Positions 40,909-48,169 of a stretch of DNA of 48,169 nucleotides are shown here, one piece after another (within the stretch, counting starts at the first letter, position 1; each line of letters starts with the position of its first letter). Made by a program: the position numbers and the translations under genes. Under the pieces are notes generated by a model that saw nothing but the letters and a program-made list of their open reading frames with translations, was not told the DNA's origin and did not search any database. The stretch is from assembly GCA_023422775.1 (NCBI GenBank), contig JAFAGM010000043.1, positions 1 through 48,169 on the forward strand, read 5' to 3'. This DNA comes from Pseudomonadota bacterium. GTDB lineage: Bacteria > Pseudomonadota > Alphaproteobacteria > Rhizobiales > Xanthobacteraceae.

Positions 40909-41703
40909 TTAATGTGCCTTGCCGGTCACGGTTTTGGCATCGGCGGGAACGATATGGACCACGCGGTAGCGGTTGTCGCGGAGCCAGCGCAGAAGGGCCG
41001 GCAGCATGGCCGCGGTCTGCGTCTTGGGATCGTGCAGCAGGATGATGCCCTTGCGGGCGGCTTGCAGCCTTTCGGTGAGCAGCTTCAGTTGCTGGTCCGG
41101 CGTCATCGGCAGCCAGTCGCTGGCCCAGAGGTCGGCGCCGAATACGGTGATGCCGCGGCGCTGCAGGTTCTCCAGCGTCCCCGGCGACATGGCAAAAAAC
41201 GGATATCGAAAAAACGGCGTGCTCGGGGTGGTCGTGGCCTTGCCGTGAAGCGCCGTCTCGACGGCGGCGATGCCCCTGTCGATCTCCGCGGCTGCCGCGT
41301 CCGGCTTGATGTATTTCAGATTGCGATGGCTCCAGGTGTGATGCCCGATGGTATGCCCCTGTGCGGCCAACGCTCGCACCAGATCGGGGCGTTCGGAGGC
41401 GGGCTTTCCGATCAGGAAGAAGGTGGCGCGCACGCATTCGTTCGCCAGCGCCGCCAGCACGCGCGGCGTCGTGCCCGGCCATGGTCCGTCGTCGAAAGTG
41501 AGGACCACTTCGTGGTCCGCAAGGGGCAGCGTCTGCGGAAAACTCTTCAGGCCCACCCGCGGGAAGGCAGCGGGATCGACGGTGAGAACGCGTGAGGTGC
41601 CGAGCGCATCCTTGCGGGCGCATTCGGCGGCCTCTGCCGCCGCCACAAAGACGATCGATGCCGTGACTGCCGAGCACAGCGCGGCGATGAACTTTCCGGT
41701 CAT
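40909..41703 (-). CDS. Secreted polysaccharide deacetylase (NodB fold), paralog
   Basis: From the ATG at 41703 the protein has 264 residues with a signal peptide (MTGKFIAALCSAVTASIVFV, cleaved after AEA). It shares the opening GTSRVLTVDPAAFPRVG and LPLADHEVVLTFDDGPWP with its neighbour, so the two arose by tandem duplication. Metal motifs are VVLTFDDGP and GHHTWSH. Late motif IILLHDPKTQT is conserved. Unlike its neighbour it lacks a long tail. The longer frame to 41745 overlaps the MgtE promoter region. Likely envelope glycan deacetylase; substrate not known. Confidence 0.92.
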   Translation of the reverse strand: MTGKFIAALCSAVTASIVFVAAAEAAECARKDALGTSRVLTVDPAAFPRVGLKSFPQTLPLADHEVVLTFDDGPWPGTTPRVLAALANECVRATFFLIGKPASERPDLVRALAAQGHTIGHHTWSHRNLKYIKPDAAAAEIDRGIAAVETALHGKATTTPSTPFFRYPFFAMSPGTLENLQRRGITVFGADLWASDWLPMTPDQQLKLLTERLQAARKGIILLHDPKTQTAAMLPALLRWLRDNRYRVVHIVPADAKTVTGKAH

Positions 41704-41810
41704 TCGCGGTTCGACATATTTGGCATTGCGCTGCGTGTTGCCCATTGGGTAATGCGTGCTCGGATAGCTCAGACGAGTTCTCTCATTCTGTCAAACCGGC
41801 GAGGCGCGGC

Positions 41811-43256
41811 ATGGCCGAGGATATCGACGTTGCCCAAGCCGACGGAGCGCGACGTGCGCAAGGCACTTCTGAAGGCTCCGCGCTCGACCAGCCGATGCGC
41901 GATGAAGAAGGACAACTCCGGCACGAATTCGTCGAGGAAGTTGCCCGCGCCATCGCCGTGGCCGACCGGCCGTTGCTGTGCGAAGTGGTGGCAGAACTTC
42001 ACGAGGCCGATCTCGGCGATTTGATCGCCGCCCTCGAAGCGGAAGACCGCGTCAAGCTTGTCGAACTGACCGGCACTGATTTCGACTTTTCGGCGCTGAA
42101 CGAGGTCGACGATGCCGTCCGCGAGGAAATCCTCGAGGAGCTCGAACCCGAGACGGTCGCCGAAGGCGTGCGCGAACTGGAGTCCGACGACGCGGTCGAA
42201 CTGCTCGAAGGCCTCGACGCGGAGGACAAGGAAGAGATCCTCGACAAGCTGCCGCCGGCCGAGCGCGCGCCGCTGGAACGCGGCCTGCTTTATCCGGAGA
42301 ATTCCGCAGGCCGCCGCATGCAGTCGGAGTTCATCGCCGTGCCGCCCGACTGGACCGTTGGCCAGGCGATCGACTACATGCGCGACACCCCCGACCTGCC
42401 CGACCGCTTCTACGAGATATACGCGGTCGATGCCGAGCAGCACTGGCAGGGCGCGGTGTCGCTCGACACGCTGTTGCGCTCCCGCCGGCCTGTGCCGCTC
42501 TCCGAACTGATCGAGGAAGACCGCCGCCGGGTGCCGGTGCTCGACGACCTCGCGGAAGTCGCGCGGATGTTCGGCAAGTACAATCTGGTCGCAGCCCCTG
42601 TCGTCGACACCACCAACCGGCTGGTCGGCGTCATCACCATCGACGACGTCGTCGACGTCATCGAGGAAGAGGCGGACGAGGACCTGAGGGCGCTCGGCGG
42701 CGTCACCAGCGACGAAGAACTCTCCGACAACGTCTGGACCATCGCGCGCGCCCGCTTCAACTGGCTGCTGGTCAATCTGGCGACCGCGTTTCTGGCGTCC
42801 TCGGTGCTCGGCCTGTTCGAGGGCCAGCTCGAAAAGATGGTGGCGCTCGCCGTGCTGGCGCCGATCGTGGCGAGCCAGGGCGGCAATGCCGCGACCCAGA
42901 CCATGACGGTAGCGGTACGGGCGCTCGCAACCCGCGAACTCGGCTCCAACAATGCGTACCGCGTCGTCATGCGCGAGGCGATGGTCGGCCTCGTCAACGG
43001 TCTCGCCTTCGCCGTCATCACAGGCGTCGCCGCCGTGGCCTGGTTCAAGATCCCGGGCCTCGGCTTCGTGATCGGGCTTGCCATGATCTGCAACCTGATT
43101 GCGGGCGCGCTCGGCGGCATCCTGATCCCGATGGTGCTGAACCGGGTGCGGGCAGACCCCGCGGTCGCATCCGGCACCTTCGTCACGACCATCACCGACG
43201 TTGTCGGCTTCTTCTCGTTCCTCGGCATCGCCACGCTGTGGTTCGGGCTGAAATAG
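41811..43256 (+). CDS. mgtE: Magnesium transporter MgtE
   Basis: This 481-residue inner-membrane Mg channel has the MgtE N domain (about 40-160, with repeated LEELEPETVAEGVRELESDD-type helices), two CBS domains (about 165-285, VPVLDDLAEVARMFGKYNLV and LVGVITIDDVVDVIEEEADE), and five transmembrane helices from about 315 on (ASSVLGLFEGQLEKMVALAV, GGNAATQTMTVAVRAL). The GGNAATQ motif lines the pore. The ATG at 41811 follows GAGGCG; the frame upstream to 41745 is rejected. Divergent from the deacetylase genes. Confidence 0.95.
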   Translation: MAEDIDVAQADGARRAQGTSEGSALDQPMRDEEGQLRHEFVEEVARAIAVADRPLLCEVVAELHEADLGDLIAALEAEDRVKLVELTGTDFDFSALNEVDDAVREEILEELEPETVAEGVRELESDDAVELLEGLDAEDKEEILDKLPPAERAPLERGLLYPENSAGRRMQSEFIAVPPDWTVGQAIDYMRDTPDLPDRFYEIYAVDAEQHWQGAVSLDTLLRSRRPVPLSELIEEDRRRVPVLDDLAEVARMFGKYNLVAAPVVDTTNRLVGVITIDDVVDVIEEEADEDLRALGGVTSDEELSDNVWTIARARFNWLLVNLATAFLASSVLGLFEGQLEKMVALAVLAPIVASQGGNAATQTMTVAVRALATRELGSNNAYRVVMREAMVGLVNGLAFAVITGVAAVAWFKIPGLGFVIGLAMICNLIAGALGGILIPMVLNRVRADPAVASGTFVTTITDVVGFFSFLGIATLWFGLK

Positions 43257-43272
43257 CCTTCTTTTTATCGTT

Positions 43273-43288
43273 AATCGAACCTTAACGC
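43273..43288. promoter_or_regulatory. Candidate CtrA-binding site upstream of the XRE regulator gene
   Basis: TTAA (43273-43276), seven bases, then TTAAC (43284-43288) fits the CtrA consensus exactly. It lies about 35 bp before the XRE gene start at 43323, a position that would overlap its promoter. Confidence 0.45.
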
Positions 43289-43322
43289 GCTTGATCGATG
43301 ATGCAGGCCTCACGAGGTCGAC

Positions 43323-43667
43323 ATGCAGCGCTTGCGGCTGAAAGCGGACGGACGGATCGTCGAGCTGCGGGACGGGCAGGAGTTTCCGCTCGCGCCGGCG
43401 ATGCCCGCACGTTCGATCTCCCCGGCAATGCCCACTGAAGCGACCTGCGAGAGCACTGCGCTGCCGGCCGTACGCGACCTTCGCCGCCGCGCGCAACTGA
43501 CGCAGATGGAATTCGCGGCAAGGCTCGGCGTCCCCGTCGAGACCATCCGCAACTGGGAGCAGGGCAAGCGCGCCCCGCGCGGCCCGGCGCGCGCGTTGCT
43601 GGCGGTGATCGCGCATTCGCCCGAAACTGTTTTCGCCGCGCTCGCCACAGAATCCGAGCCCGGTTGA
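43323..43667 (+). CDS. XRE-type helix-turn-helix regulator
   Basis: This 114-residue protein has an N-terminal part of about 45 residues without recognised domain, then an HTH (LTQMEFAARLGVPVETIRNW and EQGKRAPRGPARALLAVI) of the kind found in HigA/YiaG-type antitoxins and in stand-alone regulators. GAGGTC precedes the ATG. There is no toxin gene nearby, so it is probably a solitary regulator. An exact CtrA-like site lies upstream. It ends 56 bp before the aldo/keto reductase gene and may be in the same transcript. Confidence 0.8.
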   Translation: MQRLRLKADGRIVELRDGQEFPLAPAMPARSISPAMPTEATCESTALPAVRDLRRRAQLTQMEFAARLGVPVETIRNWEQGKRAPRGPARALLAVIAHSPETVFAALATESEPG

Positions 43668-43723
43668 GTTGGCACGGCGGTTCCCGCGGGCCATAATGGC
43701 GGCTCGATCCGGGGACAATCCTG

Positions 43724-44536
43724 ATGAACGTCATCGAGGCCAACGGCGCAAAAATCCCGGCGATCGGGCTCGGCACCTGGGAATTGCGCGGACGCACCTG
43801 CGCGCGCATCGTCGAGCAGGCGCTGCGGCTCGGCTACCGCCACATCGACACCGCCCAGATGTATGACAACGAGCGCGAGGTTGGCGAGGGCCTGCGCGCT
43901 TCAGGCGTGAAGCGCGACCAGGTCTTCATCACCACAAAAATCTGGCCCTCGCATTTCTCGCCCCACGATCTGGAGCGTTCGGCCAGGGAGTGCCTGGTGC
44001 GGCTCCGCATGACCGAGGTCGACCTTCTGCTGCTGCACTGGCCAAATCCACAAGTGCCGCTGGTGGAAACGCTTGGCGCGCTGGCGCGGGTCAAGCAGCA
44101 GGGGCTCGCCCGCCATATCGGGGTGTCGAATTTCACCGTCGCCCTGATCGAGGAGGCGGTGGCCGCTTGCCCGGAGCCGCTGGTGTGCGATCAGGTCGAG
44201 TACCATCCCTATCTGGATCAGAGCAGGGTCAGCGAGGCCTGCGCGCGCCACGGCATGGCGCTGGTGGCCTACAGCCCGATTGCCAAGGGCCGCGTCAGGA
44301 ACGATCGCGCGCTGCTGCGGATCGGCGACCGCTATCGCAAGTCGGCCGCGCAAGTCTGCTTGCGCTGGCTGGTGCAGCAAGGTGTCGCGGCGATTCCGCG
44401 CACCTCGAAGCTCGAGCGGCTTTCCGAGAACATCGAGATTTTCGACTTCGAACTGTCGGATGAGGACATGCATGAGATTTCCGCCATGGGAAGCGCGGGC
44501 GGCCGGCTGACGGATTTCGGGTTGGCGCCGAAATAG
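43724..44536 (+). CDS. Aldo/keto reductase
   Basis: This 270-residue NADPH-dependent oxidoreductase of the 2,5-diketo-gluconate reductase-like branch has catalytic tetrad Asp42 (YRHIDTAQMYDNE), Tyr47, Lys72 (FITTKIWP) and His105 (LLLHWPNP). The NADP-binding tail is RTSKLERLSENIEIF. It is a cytoplasmic TIM barrel that reduces small aldehydes or ketones. GGGGAC precedes the ATG. The natural substrate is unknown; detoxification of reactive aldehydes is plausible. Confidence 0.93.
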   Translation: MNVIEANGAKIPAIGLGTWELRGRTCARIVEQALRLGYRHIDTAQMYDNEREVGEGLRASGVKRDQVFITTKIWPSHFSPHDLERSARECLVRLRMTEVDLLLLHWPNPQVPLVETLGALARVKQQGLARHIGVSNFTVALIEEAVAACPEPLVCDQVEYHPYLDQSRVSEACARHGMALVAYSPIAKGRVRNDRALLRIGDRYRKSAAQVCLRWLVQQGVAAIPRTSKLERLSENIEIFDFELSDEDMHEISAMGSAGGRLTDFGLAPK

Positions 44537-44600
44537 GATTGAGGAACTGTCGCGCTCGAAGCTATGCTGGCAGGAGAGACAATAAGCACCTCCTGGCACG

Positions 44601-45467
44601 ATGGACCTGCGGCGGATCATACCTTCGGAAATCGCCGCCTCGGCGATTGTGCATCTGTCGTTGCTGGCGCTGCTGGTGCTGTTTTCCGACGTGCAGCCGT
44701 TCGGTTCGGTGACCGCCGAGGAGATACCGGTCGAAATCGTCACGGTGCAAGATCTGGCCGAAAAGCAAGATCTGGCCGAAAAGCAGGATCTGGCGGAAAA
44801 GCAGGAGCCCTCCGAGCAACCGCTCGCCGACAATAAGCCGGAACCTGCGCCAACGCCGCAGCCGGATGTCCCGCAGACCGAGAAGCCTGCTGCAGCGAGT
44901 GCGCCTCTGCCGCCCGCACAGTCTCCCACCGACGCGCCACTGCAGCAGGCTGCCCTGGCCACTCCAGCCGCGCCGCAGCCGCTGGCGGTGGCCCAGCCCG
45001 ATCCCTCTGCAGCGTCGCCTGGCTACAAACAGCCCGCGCCCGACCTGTCGATCAAATACCAGGTGCTGCTGGGCTTGCCGCCGGACCTGTCGCCAACAAT
45101 GCCGCAGGGCCCCGACAAGGCCGACGACAATTTTGACGCACCGGCGACGGAGTCGGCCGATATCGCCAGCAATCTGGTTGCGGAATTCCGGCGCCACCTC
45201 AGGACCTGCTCGAAACTGCCGACGTCGCTGACCGCGACCGACGACGTGAAGGTCAAGCTGCGCGTGCTGATGACACCGGAAGGCCGGCTCGCCGCCCAAC
45301 CCGTCCTGATCGAAGCTAGCGCGTCCAGGAAGGGGCCGCTATTGATGCAGGGAGCGGTCCAGGCGCTCGCGGCGTGCCAGCCCTATGCCATGCTGCCGGT
45401 GGACCGCTACGGTGAATGGAAGGTGCTCGATCTCAGTTTCACGCCGCAGGATTTCAACGCGTCCTGA
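44601..45467 (+). CDS. TonB/TolA-like cell-envelope protein
   Basis: This 288-residue protein has one N-terminal membrane helix (about 10-32, SEIAASAIVHLSLLALLVLF), then a short acidic stretch with three DLAEKQ repeats, a long Pro/Ala/Gln-rich linker (about 65-160) and a C-terminal globular domain (about 185-288, RRHLRTCSKLPTSLTATDDV) like the TonB_C/TolA-C fold. That is the design of proteins that reach across the periplasm. No ExbBD or TolQR genes are adjacent, so its energising partners are elsewhere. Confidence 0.85.
   Translation: MDLRRIIPSEIAASAIVHLSLLALLVLFSDVQPFGSVTAEEIPVEIVTVQDLAEKQDLAEKQDLAEKQEPSEQPLADNKPEPAPTPQPDVPQTEKPAAASAPLPPAQSPTDAPLQQAALATPAAPQPLAVAQPDPSAASPGYKQPAPDLSIKYQVLLGLPPDLSPTMPQGPDKADDNFDAPATESADIASNLVAEFRRHLRTCSKLPTSLTATDDVKVKLRVLMTPEGRLAAQPVLIEASASRKGPLLMQGAVQALAACQPYAMLPVDRYGEWKVLDLSFTPQDFNAS
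44751..44804 (+). repeat. 18-bp tandem repeat, three copies, in coding sequence
   Basis: Three copies of an 18-bp unit (GATCTGGCCGAAAAGCAA and near-identical versions) encode DLAEKQ three times. The copies differ by one to two bases. The unit length keeps frame, so copy number can vary by slippage. Confidence 0.9.
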
Positions 45468-45587
45468 TCGATCAGAGCTCTTTATACCGCCGCCGGGCGA
45501 CGGCGGAGACGAATGCCCGGTCATGCTAGTGTTGAATGCCTGCGGCGCACTATGGCAAGATCACGATCCAACCGGATATTTCCGCAT

Positions 45588-46244
45588 ATGTTGAAATTGG
45601 TCATCGGCAACAAGAACTATTCGTCATGGTCGATGCGGCCGTGGCTGGCGCTGCGCGCCAACGACATCTCTTTCGAAGAGGTGTTCATTCCGCTCTACAC
45701 CGACAACAAGGCCGACAAGGAGCGGATCCTGAGCTTCTCGCGCGCCGGCAAGGTGCCGGCGCTGATCGATGGCGATGTCACGGTGTGGGATTCGCTTGCG
45801 ATCATCGAATATCTCGCCGAGAAATTCCCGCAAAGCCGGCTGTGGCCGGACGACGCGGCGCGCCGTGCGCACGCGCGCTCGATTTCAGCCGAGATGCATT
45901 CCGGCTTCATGCCCCTGCGCAACGAGTGCGGCATGAATTTGCATCGGGGCATTGGCGCGGTCGAACTGTCTGATGACGCGCGCGCCAATGTGACGCGCAT
46001 TCAGGAGATCTGGGCGGATTGCCATCGCCGTTACGGCAAGGAGGGGCCGTTCCTGTTCGGCGCCTTCGGCGGCGCGGATGCGATGTTTGCGCCGGTGGTG
46101 CATCGTTTTCGTACCTATGCGATCGAGGTATCAGACGAGGCGCGGCACTATTTCGATGCGATGATGTCGCTGCCCGCGTTCCAGGAATGGACCCGCGGCG
46201 GCCTTGCCGAGACACTCGTCATCGAACGGTTCGAAACGGTTTAG
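45588..46244 (+). CDS. Glutathione S-transferase family protein
   Basis: From the ATG at 45588 the protein has 218 residues. The N-terminal thioredoxin-fold domain has NKNYSSWSMRPWLALRANDI and the glutathione-binding segment GKVPALIDGDVTVWDSLAII. The all-alpha C-terminal domain holds FPQSRLWPDDAARRAHARSI. The SSWSMRPW motif is characteristic of a bacterial GST group. It could conjugate glutathione to electrophiles or act as an isomerase. The longer upstream frame from 45513 lacks the conserved N-terminus. Confidence 0.9.
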   Translation: MLKLVIGNKNYSSWSMRPWLALRANDISFEEVFIPLYTDNKADKERILSFSRAGKVPALIDGDVTVWDSLAIIEYLAEKFPQSRLWPDDAARRAHARSISAEMHSGFMPLRNECGMNLHRGIGAVELSDDARANVTRIQEIWADCHRRYGKEGPFLFGAFGGADAMFAPVVHRFRTYAIEVSDEARHYFDAMMSLPAFQEWTRGGLAETLVIERFETV

Positions 46245-46516
46245 GCGGCCGGCGATCGGGTGCGCCGGGCAGGCGGGTTCCCGACCGGCGCCGGGCTGCG
46301 ACAGGCTGCCGGGAAAAGGCGTTGGAATACCGCCGCGCGGATTTTCGGGAACCGCCAAAGCGCCGGTTTATCACCCTGAAAAATATGCAGAATTCGCGTG
46401 TTTGCCATGCCTCGATGCTGCTGGCTTTTGGGCCGGCCGGTGTGCTAGGTTGTCGCGGGGTTTTCAAATAGGCCGAAAGCTGGCGGGACCGTGAGCACGG
46501 CCGGTGTTCTTGCGTG

Positions 46517-46720
46517 ATGGAGAGGGCGTTGAAGCATAAGTACTCCGTTGGAGAGACTGTCTATTTTACTGCCAGCAATGTTGCCCGTCCGGCCGCGAGC
46601 GGCACTTACGAGGTGATCCGGCTGCTCCCTACCGATGGCGACGATTGCCAGTACCGGATCAAGAGTTCGACCGAAGCGTTCGAACGGGTCGCCAAGGAAA
46701 GCCAGCTCGCGGTTACCTGA
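46517..46720 (+). CDS. Small conserved-type protein (67 aa), unknown function
   Basis: The product begins MERALKHKYSVGETVYFTAS and has a compact, beta-rich pattern: TYEVIRLLPTDGDDCQYRIK, then SSTEAFERVAKESQL. It resembles short rhizobial proteins of unknown function. The start is uncertain. The ATG at 46517 is listed. The sequence GGAGAGGG (46519-46526) lies immediately before a TTG at 46529, which would give MKHKYSVGETVYF; that is possibly the real start. Confidence 0.7.
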   Translation: MERALKHKYSVGETVYFTASNVARPAASGTYEVIRLLPTDGDDCQYRIKSSTEAFERVAKESQLAVT

Positions 46721-46872
46721 AACACTTGTGCGCAAGCAGGCCTGCGACGTGGTTCCATTTCGAACGCCGTCAAATGGCCCCGTTCAAGGGACCTTCTGCC
46801 GCAAGGCGATGCCGTAAAAACGCATTCGTCTTGCGCCGATCGCGTCTTATGCTGCGTTGAGGGACACCGCGC

Positions 46873-47826
46873 ATGAACTGGGCCTTGCCTGCTACGCTGG
46901 ATCAGATCTGGCGTTCACCGAACTTTCCGATGTGGCTGACGCTGGCTGCGGCGGCGTTCTTCGGGATCGTCGTTCTGGTCATGGTGCTTCGCGCCGACAG
47001 GTCCGTGGCCAACGGAATGCTGGCGGTGCTCACATTGCTCTCGGTCGCTGTCGCCGGGACGATGATCGTCCAGGGCTTCAGCGCGGGCAGCCGGACCGCG
47101 GCGCCTACCGAGGCCCGCTATGTTCCGCCGGCCAGTGCGGCATTGCCGCAGCTTTCCTGTATCGACGACCTCGCAGGTGACGCTGTCCTGAACGCCTGCG
47201 AGAAGGCGCTGTTCGGCTCCGCCGAGTCGGCCGCCGCGGCGGTGGCCTACGCGGCCAACCAGATCACGCTGCTGATTTCGCTTGGCGATGTCGCTACCGC
47301 GAACAAGGGGGCCGGGTCCGACCTGATGGCGCTGCGCCGCGCCGTCGAGCGCGACCGCTATGGATTGATGGCCTACGTGCTGACGACGCGCGACCGCTGC
47401 ACACCACAGGCATGCCCGCTGTTCCGCTCGCTGACCAACAAAAACCAGATTGCGGCCAACATGGACGAGCGCGTCTATGAAAACCTGGTCATGCGCTATG
47501 CGTCGTCCTGGAACGCGCCGCCGCAAGCTGCCTCGGGGCTTCTCGCCGGGCTGCCGCCGTCGATGCCGACGGGCAAACCGACCAACGCCGAGTTCCCGAG
47601 TTCGGCCTCGACCCCGGCGGTCAGCATCATGACTCCGGAACCGCCGATCGGCGCCGCGCCGAAGCCGCCGCCCGCCGCGACGGCCACACCGCGTCACGCC
47701 CCGGCCGCAGCGGCGGCACAGGCTGCGCCGGCCGCCGCCAGGAAGCCACCGCCGCCACCTGCGAAACGGGCGCCGGTTCAGCTCGCGCCGACCGCTGCGG
47801 CGCCCACAGCTGATAACAACGAGTGA
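46873..47826 (+). CDS. Membrane-anchored protein with Pro/Ala-rich tail, unknown function
   Basis: This 317-residue product has two hydrophobic segments near the N-terminus (about 18-38 and 46-66, LTLAAAAFFGIVVLVMVLRA and MLAVLTLLSVAVAGTMIVQG). The following domain (about 90-215) has four cysteines, including LSCIDDLAGDAVLNACEKAL and DRCTPQACPLF, so it is probably periplasmic and disulfide-bonded. The last 100 residues are Pro/Ala/Lys-rich. GAGGGA precedes the ATG. It is followed closely by the DUF1489 gene on the same strand. Confidence 0.8.
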   Translation: MNWALPATLDQIWRSPNFPMWLTLAAAAFFGIVVLVMVLRADRSVANGMLAVLTLLSVAVAGTMIVQGFSAGSRTAAPTEARYVPPASAALPQLSCIDDLAGDAVLNACEKALFGSAESAAAAVAYAANQITLLISLGDVATANKGAGSDLMALRRAVERDRYGLMAYVLTTRDRCTPQACPLFRSLTNKNQIAANMDERVYENLVMRYASSWNAPPQAASGLLAGLPPSMPTGKPTNAEFPSSASTPAVSIMTPEPPIGAAPKPPPAATATPRHAPAAAAAQAAPAAARKPPPPPAKRAPVQLAPTAAAPTADNNE

Positions 47827-47866
47827 TCTTTTCAAAGCGTGCGTGGGCCGCTACATCGGCGGGATC

Positions 47867-48169
47867 ATGCCGCTTCATCTCATCAAGCTTGCCGTCGGCT
47901 GCGAGTCGGTCAAGGAACTCAAGGGCTGGGTTGCCGAACGGATGGCGACCGCGAAGAAAAAGGGTCTGCCGCTTCGCCACGTCCACGTCACGCGGATGAC
48001 GCCGAAGCGCGATGGCGAGCTGCTCGCCGGCGGATCACTCTACTGGGTGATCAAGGGTGAAATTGCCGCCCGAGAAAAGATCATCGCGATCGAGCCGTTC
48101 CGCGACAAGGACGGCATCGGCCGGTGCCGCCTGGTGATGCAGCCAAAAGTCTTCGCCGTTTCGCCGCGG
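47867..48169 (+). CDS. DUF1489 family protein (3' end outside window)
   Basis: The first 101 codons are present and the frame is open to the window end. The start MPLHLIKLAVGCESVKELKG, then HVHVTRMTPKR, GGSLYWVIKGEIAAREKIIA and GRCRLVMQPKVF, matches the alphaproteobacterial DUF1489 family, which is about 140 residues long. The family's biochemical role is unknown. The ATG is 40 bp after the previous stop, so cotranscription is likely. Confidence 0.88.
   Translation, partial: MPLHLIKLAVGCESVKELKGWVAERMATAKKKGLPLRHVHVTRMTPKRDGELLAGGSLYWVIKGEIAAREKIIAIEPFRDKDGIGRCRLVMQPKVFAVSPR

Noticed and set aside
1..48169. CRISPR array
   Set aside because: No set of regularly spaced direct repeats with unique spacers was seen. 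The tandem 18-bp repeats at 44751 are coding.

Overview
The window is about 48 kb of high-GC chromosomal DNA from an alphaproteobacterium. It is most likely Bradyrhizobium or a close relative (Nitrobacteraceae). This rests on the protein style (class III alcohol dehydrogenase, LipB, DUF1489, GrlR-family and PPC/DUF296 proteins), on the intergenic palindromes built on GTCATTCCGG, GTCATTGCGAGCGCAGCG and CATCCCCGC...GCGGGGAT, and on a long non-coding repeat (about 2480-2985) that I remember from Bradyrhizobium genomes. The genus is inferred from recall; no search was run.

Layout. (1) 1-8733: a catabolic block on the + strand. It holds the C-terminal part of a fused indolepyruvate ferredoxin oxidoreductase, then a thiolase-like protein with its DUF35 zinc-ribbon partner, a MaoC hydratase, an SDR dehydrogenase, a DapA-family lyase and a NUDIX hydrolase. 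The hydratase, dehydrogenase and thiolase-like steps form a CoA-linked beta-oxidation (or retro-aldol) module, and most gene spacers hold a different palindromic repeat. (2) 8789-14882: an EamA transporter, a large PAS histidine kinase, a GrlR-family protein, a VOC protein and secreted unknowns. (3) 14898-19371: mostly small secreted or membrane proteins, including two overlapping 28-codon genes, a tRNA-Arg(TCG), a diverged tRNA-Arg-like copy and a ClpP-like periplasmic protein. (4) 19388-24838: glutathione-dependent formaldehyde (class III alcohol) dehydrogenase, a second EamA transporter, a 1-Cys peroxiredoxin and small proteins. (5) 25086-36655: signalling genes (two hybrid kinases with fused receivers and a Cache-PAS-GGDEF diguanylate cyclase) interleaved with a propionyl/acyl-CoA carboxylase biotin subunit, an oxaloacetate decarboxylase-like enzyme and acylphosphatase. 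(6) 36823-39507: lipB, a short FliN-like protein, and tRNA-Leu(GAG) followed by a tiny integrated element. (7) 39523-48169: two tandem polysaccharide deacetylases, MgtE, an XRE regulator, aldo/keto reductase, TonB/TolA-like protein, glutathione S-transferase, unknowns and a partial DUF1489 gene.

Most unusual points: a 0.9-kb remnant element downstream of tRNA-Leu, bounded by a 15-bp copy of the tRNA 3' end and carrying an intact XRE antitoxin, a frameshifted HigB/Gp49-type toxin and a 13-bp inverted-repeat operator; a tRNA-Arg-like sequence with an abnormal D region; the two overlapping 28-aa genes; a structured dispersed repeat in the 1-kb gap at 2205-3195; and three sequences matching the CtrA pattern TTAA-N7-TTAA. 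I see no complete insertion sequence, prophage, CRISPR array or rRNA.
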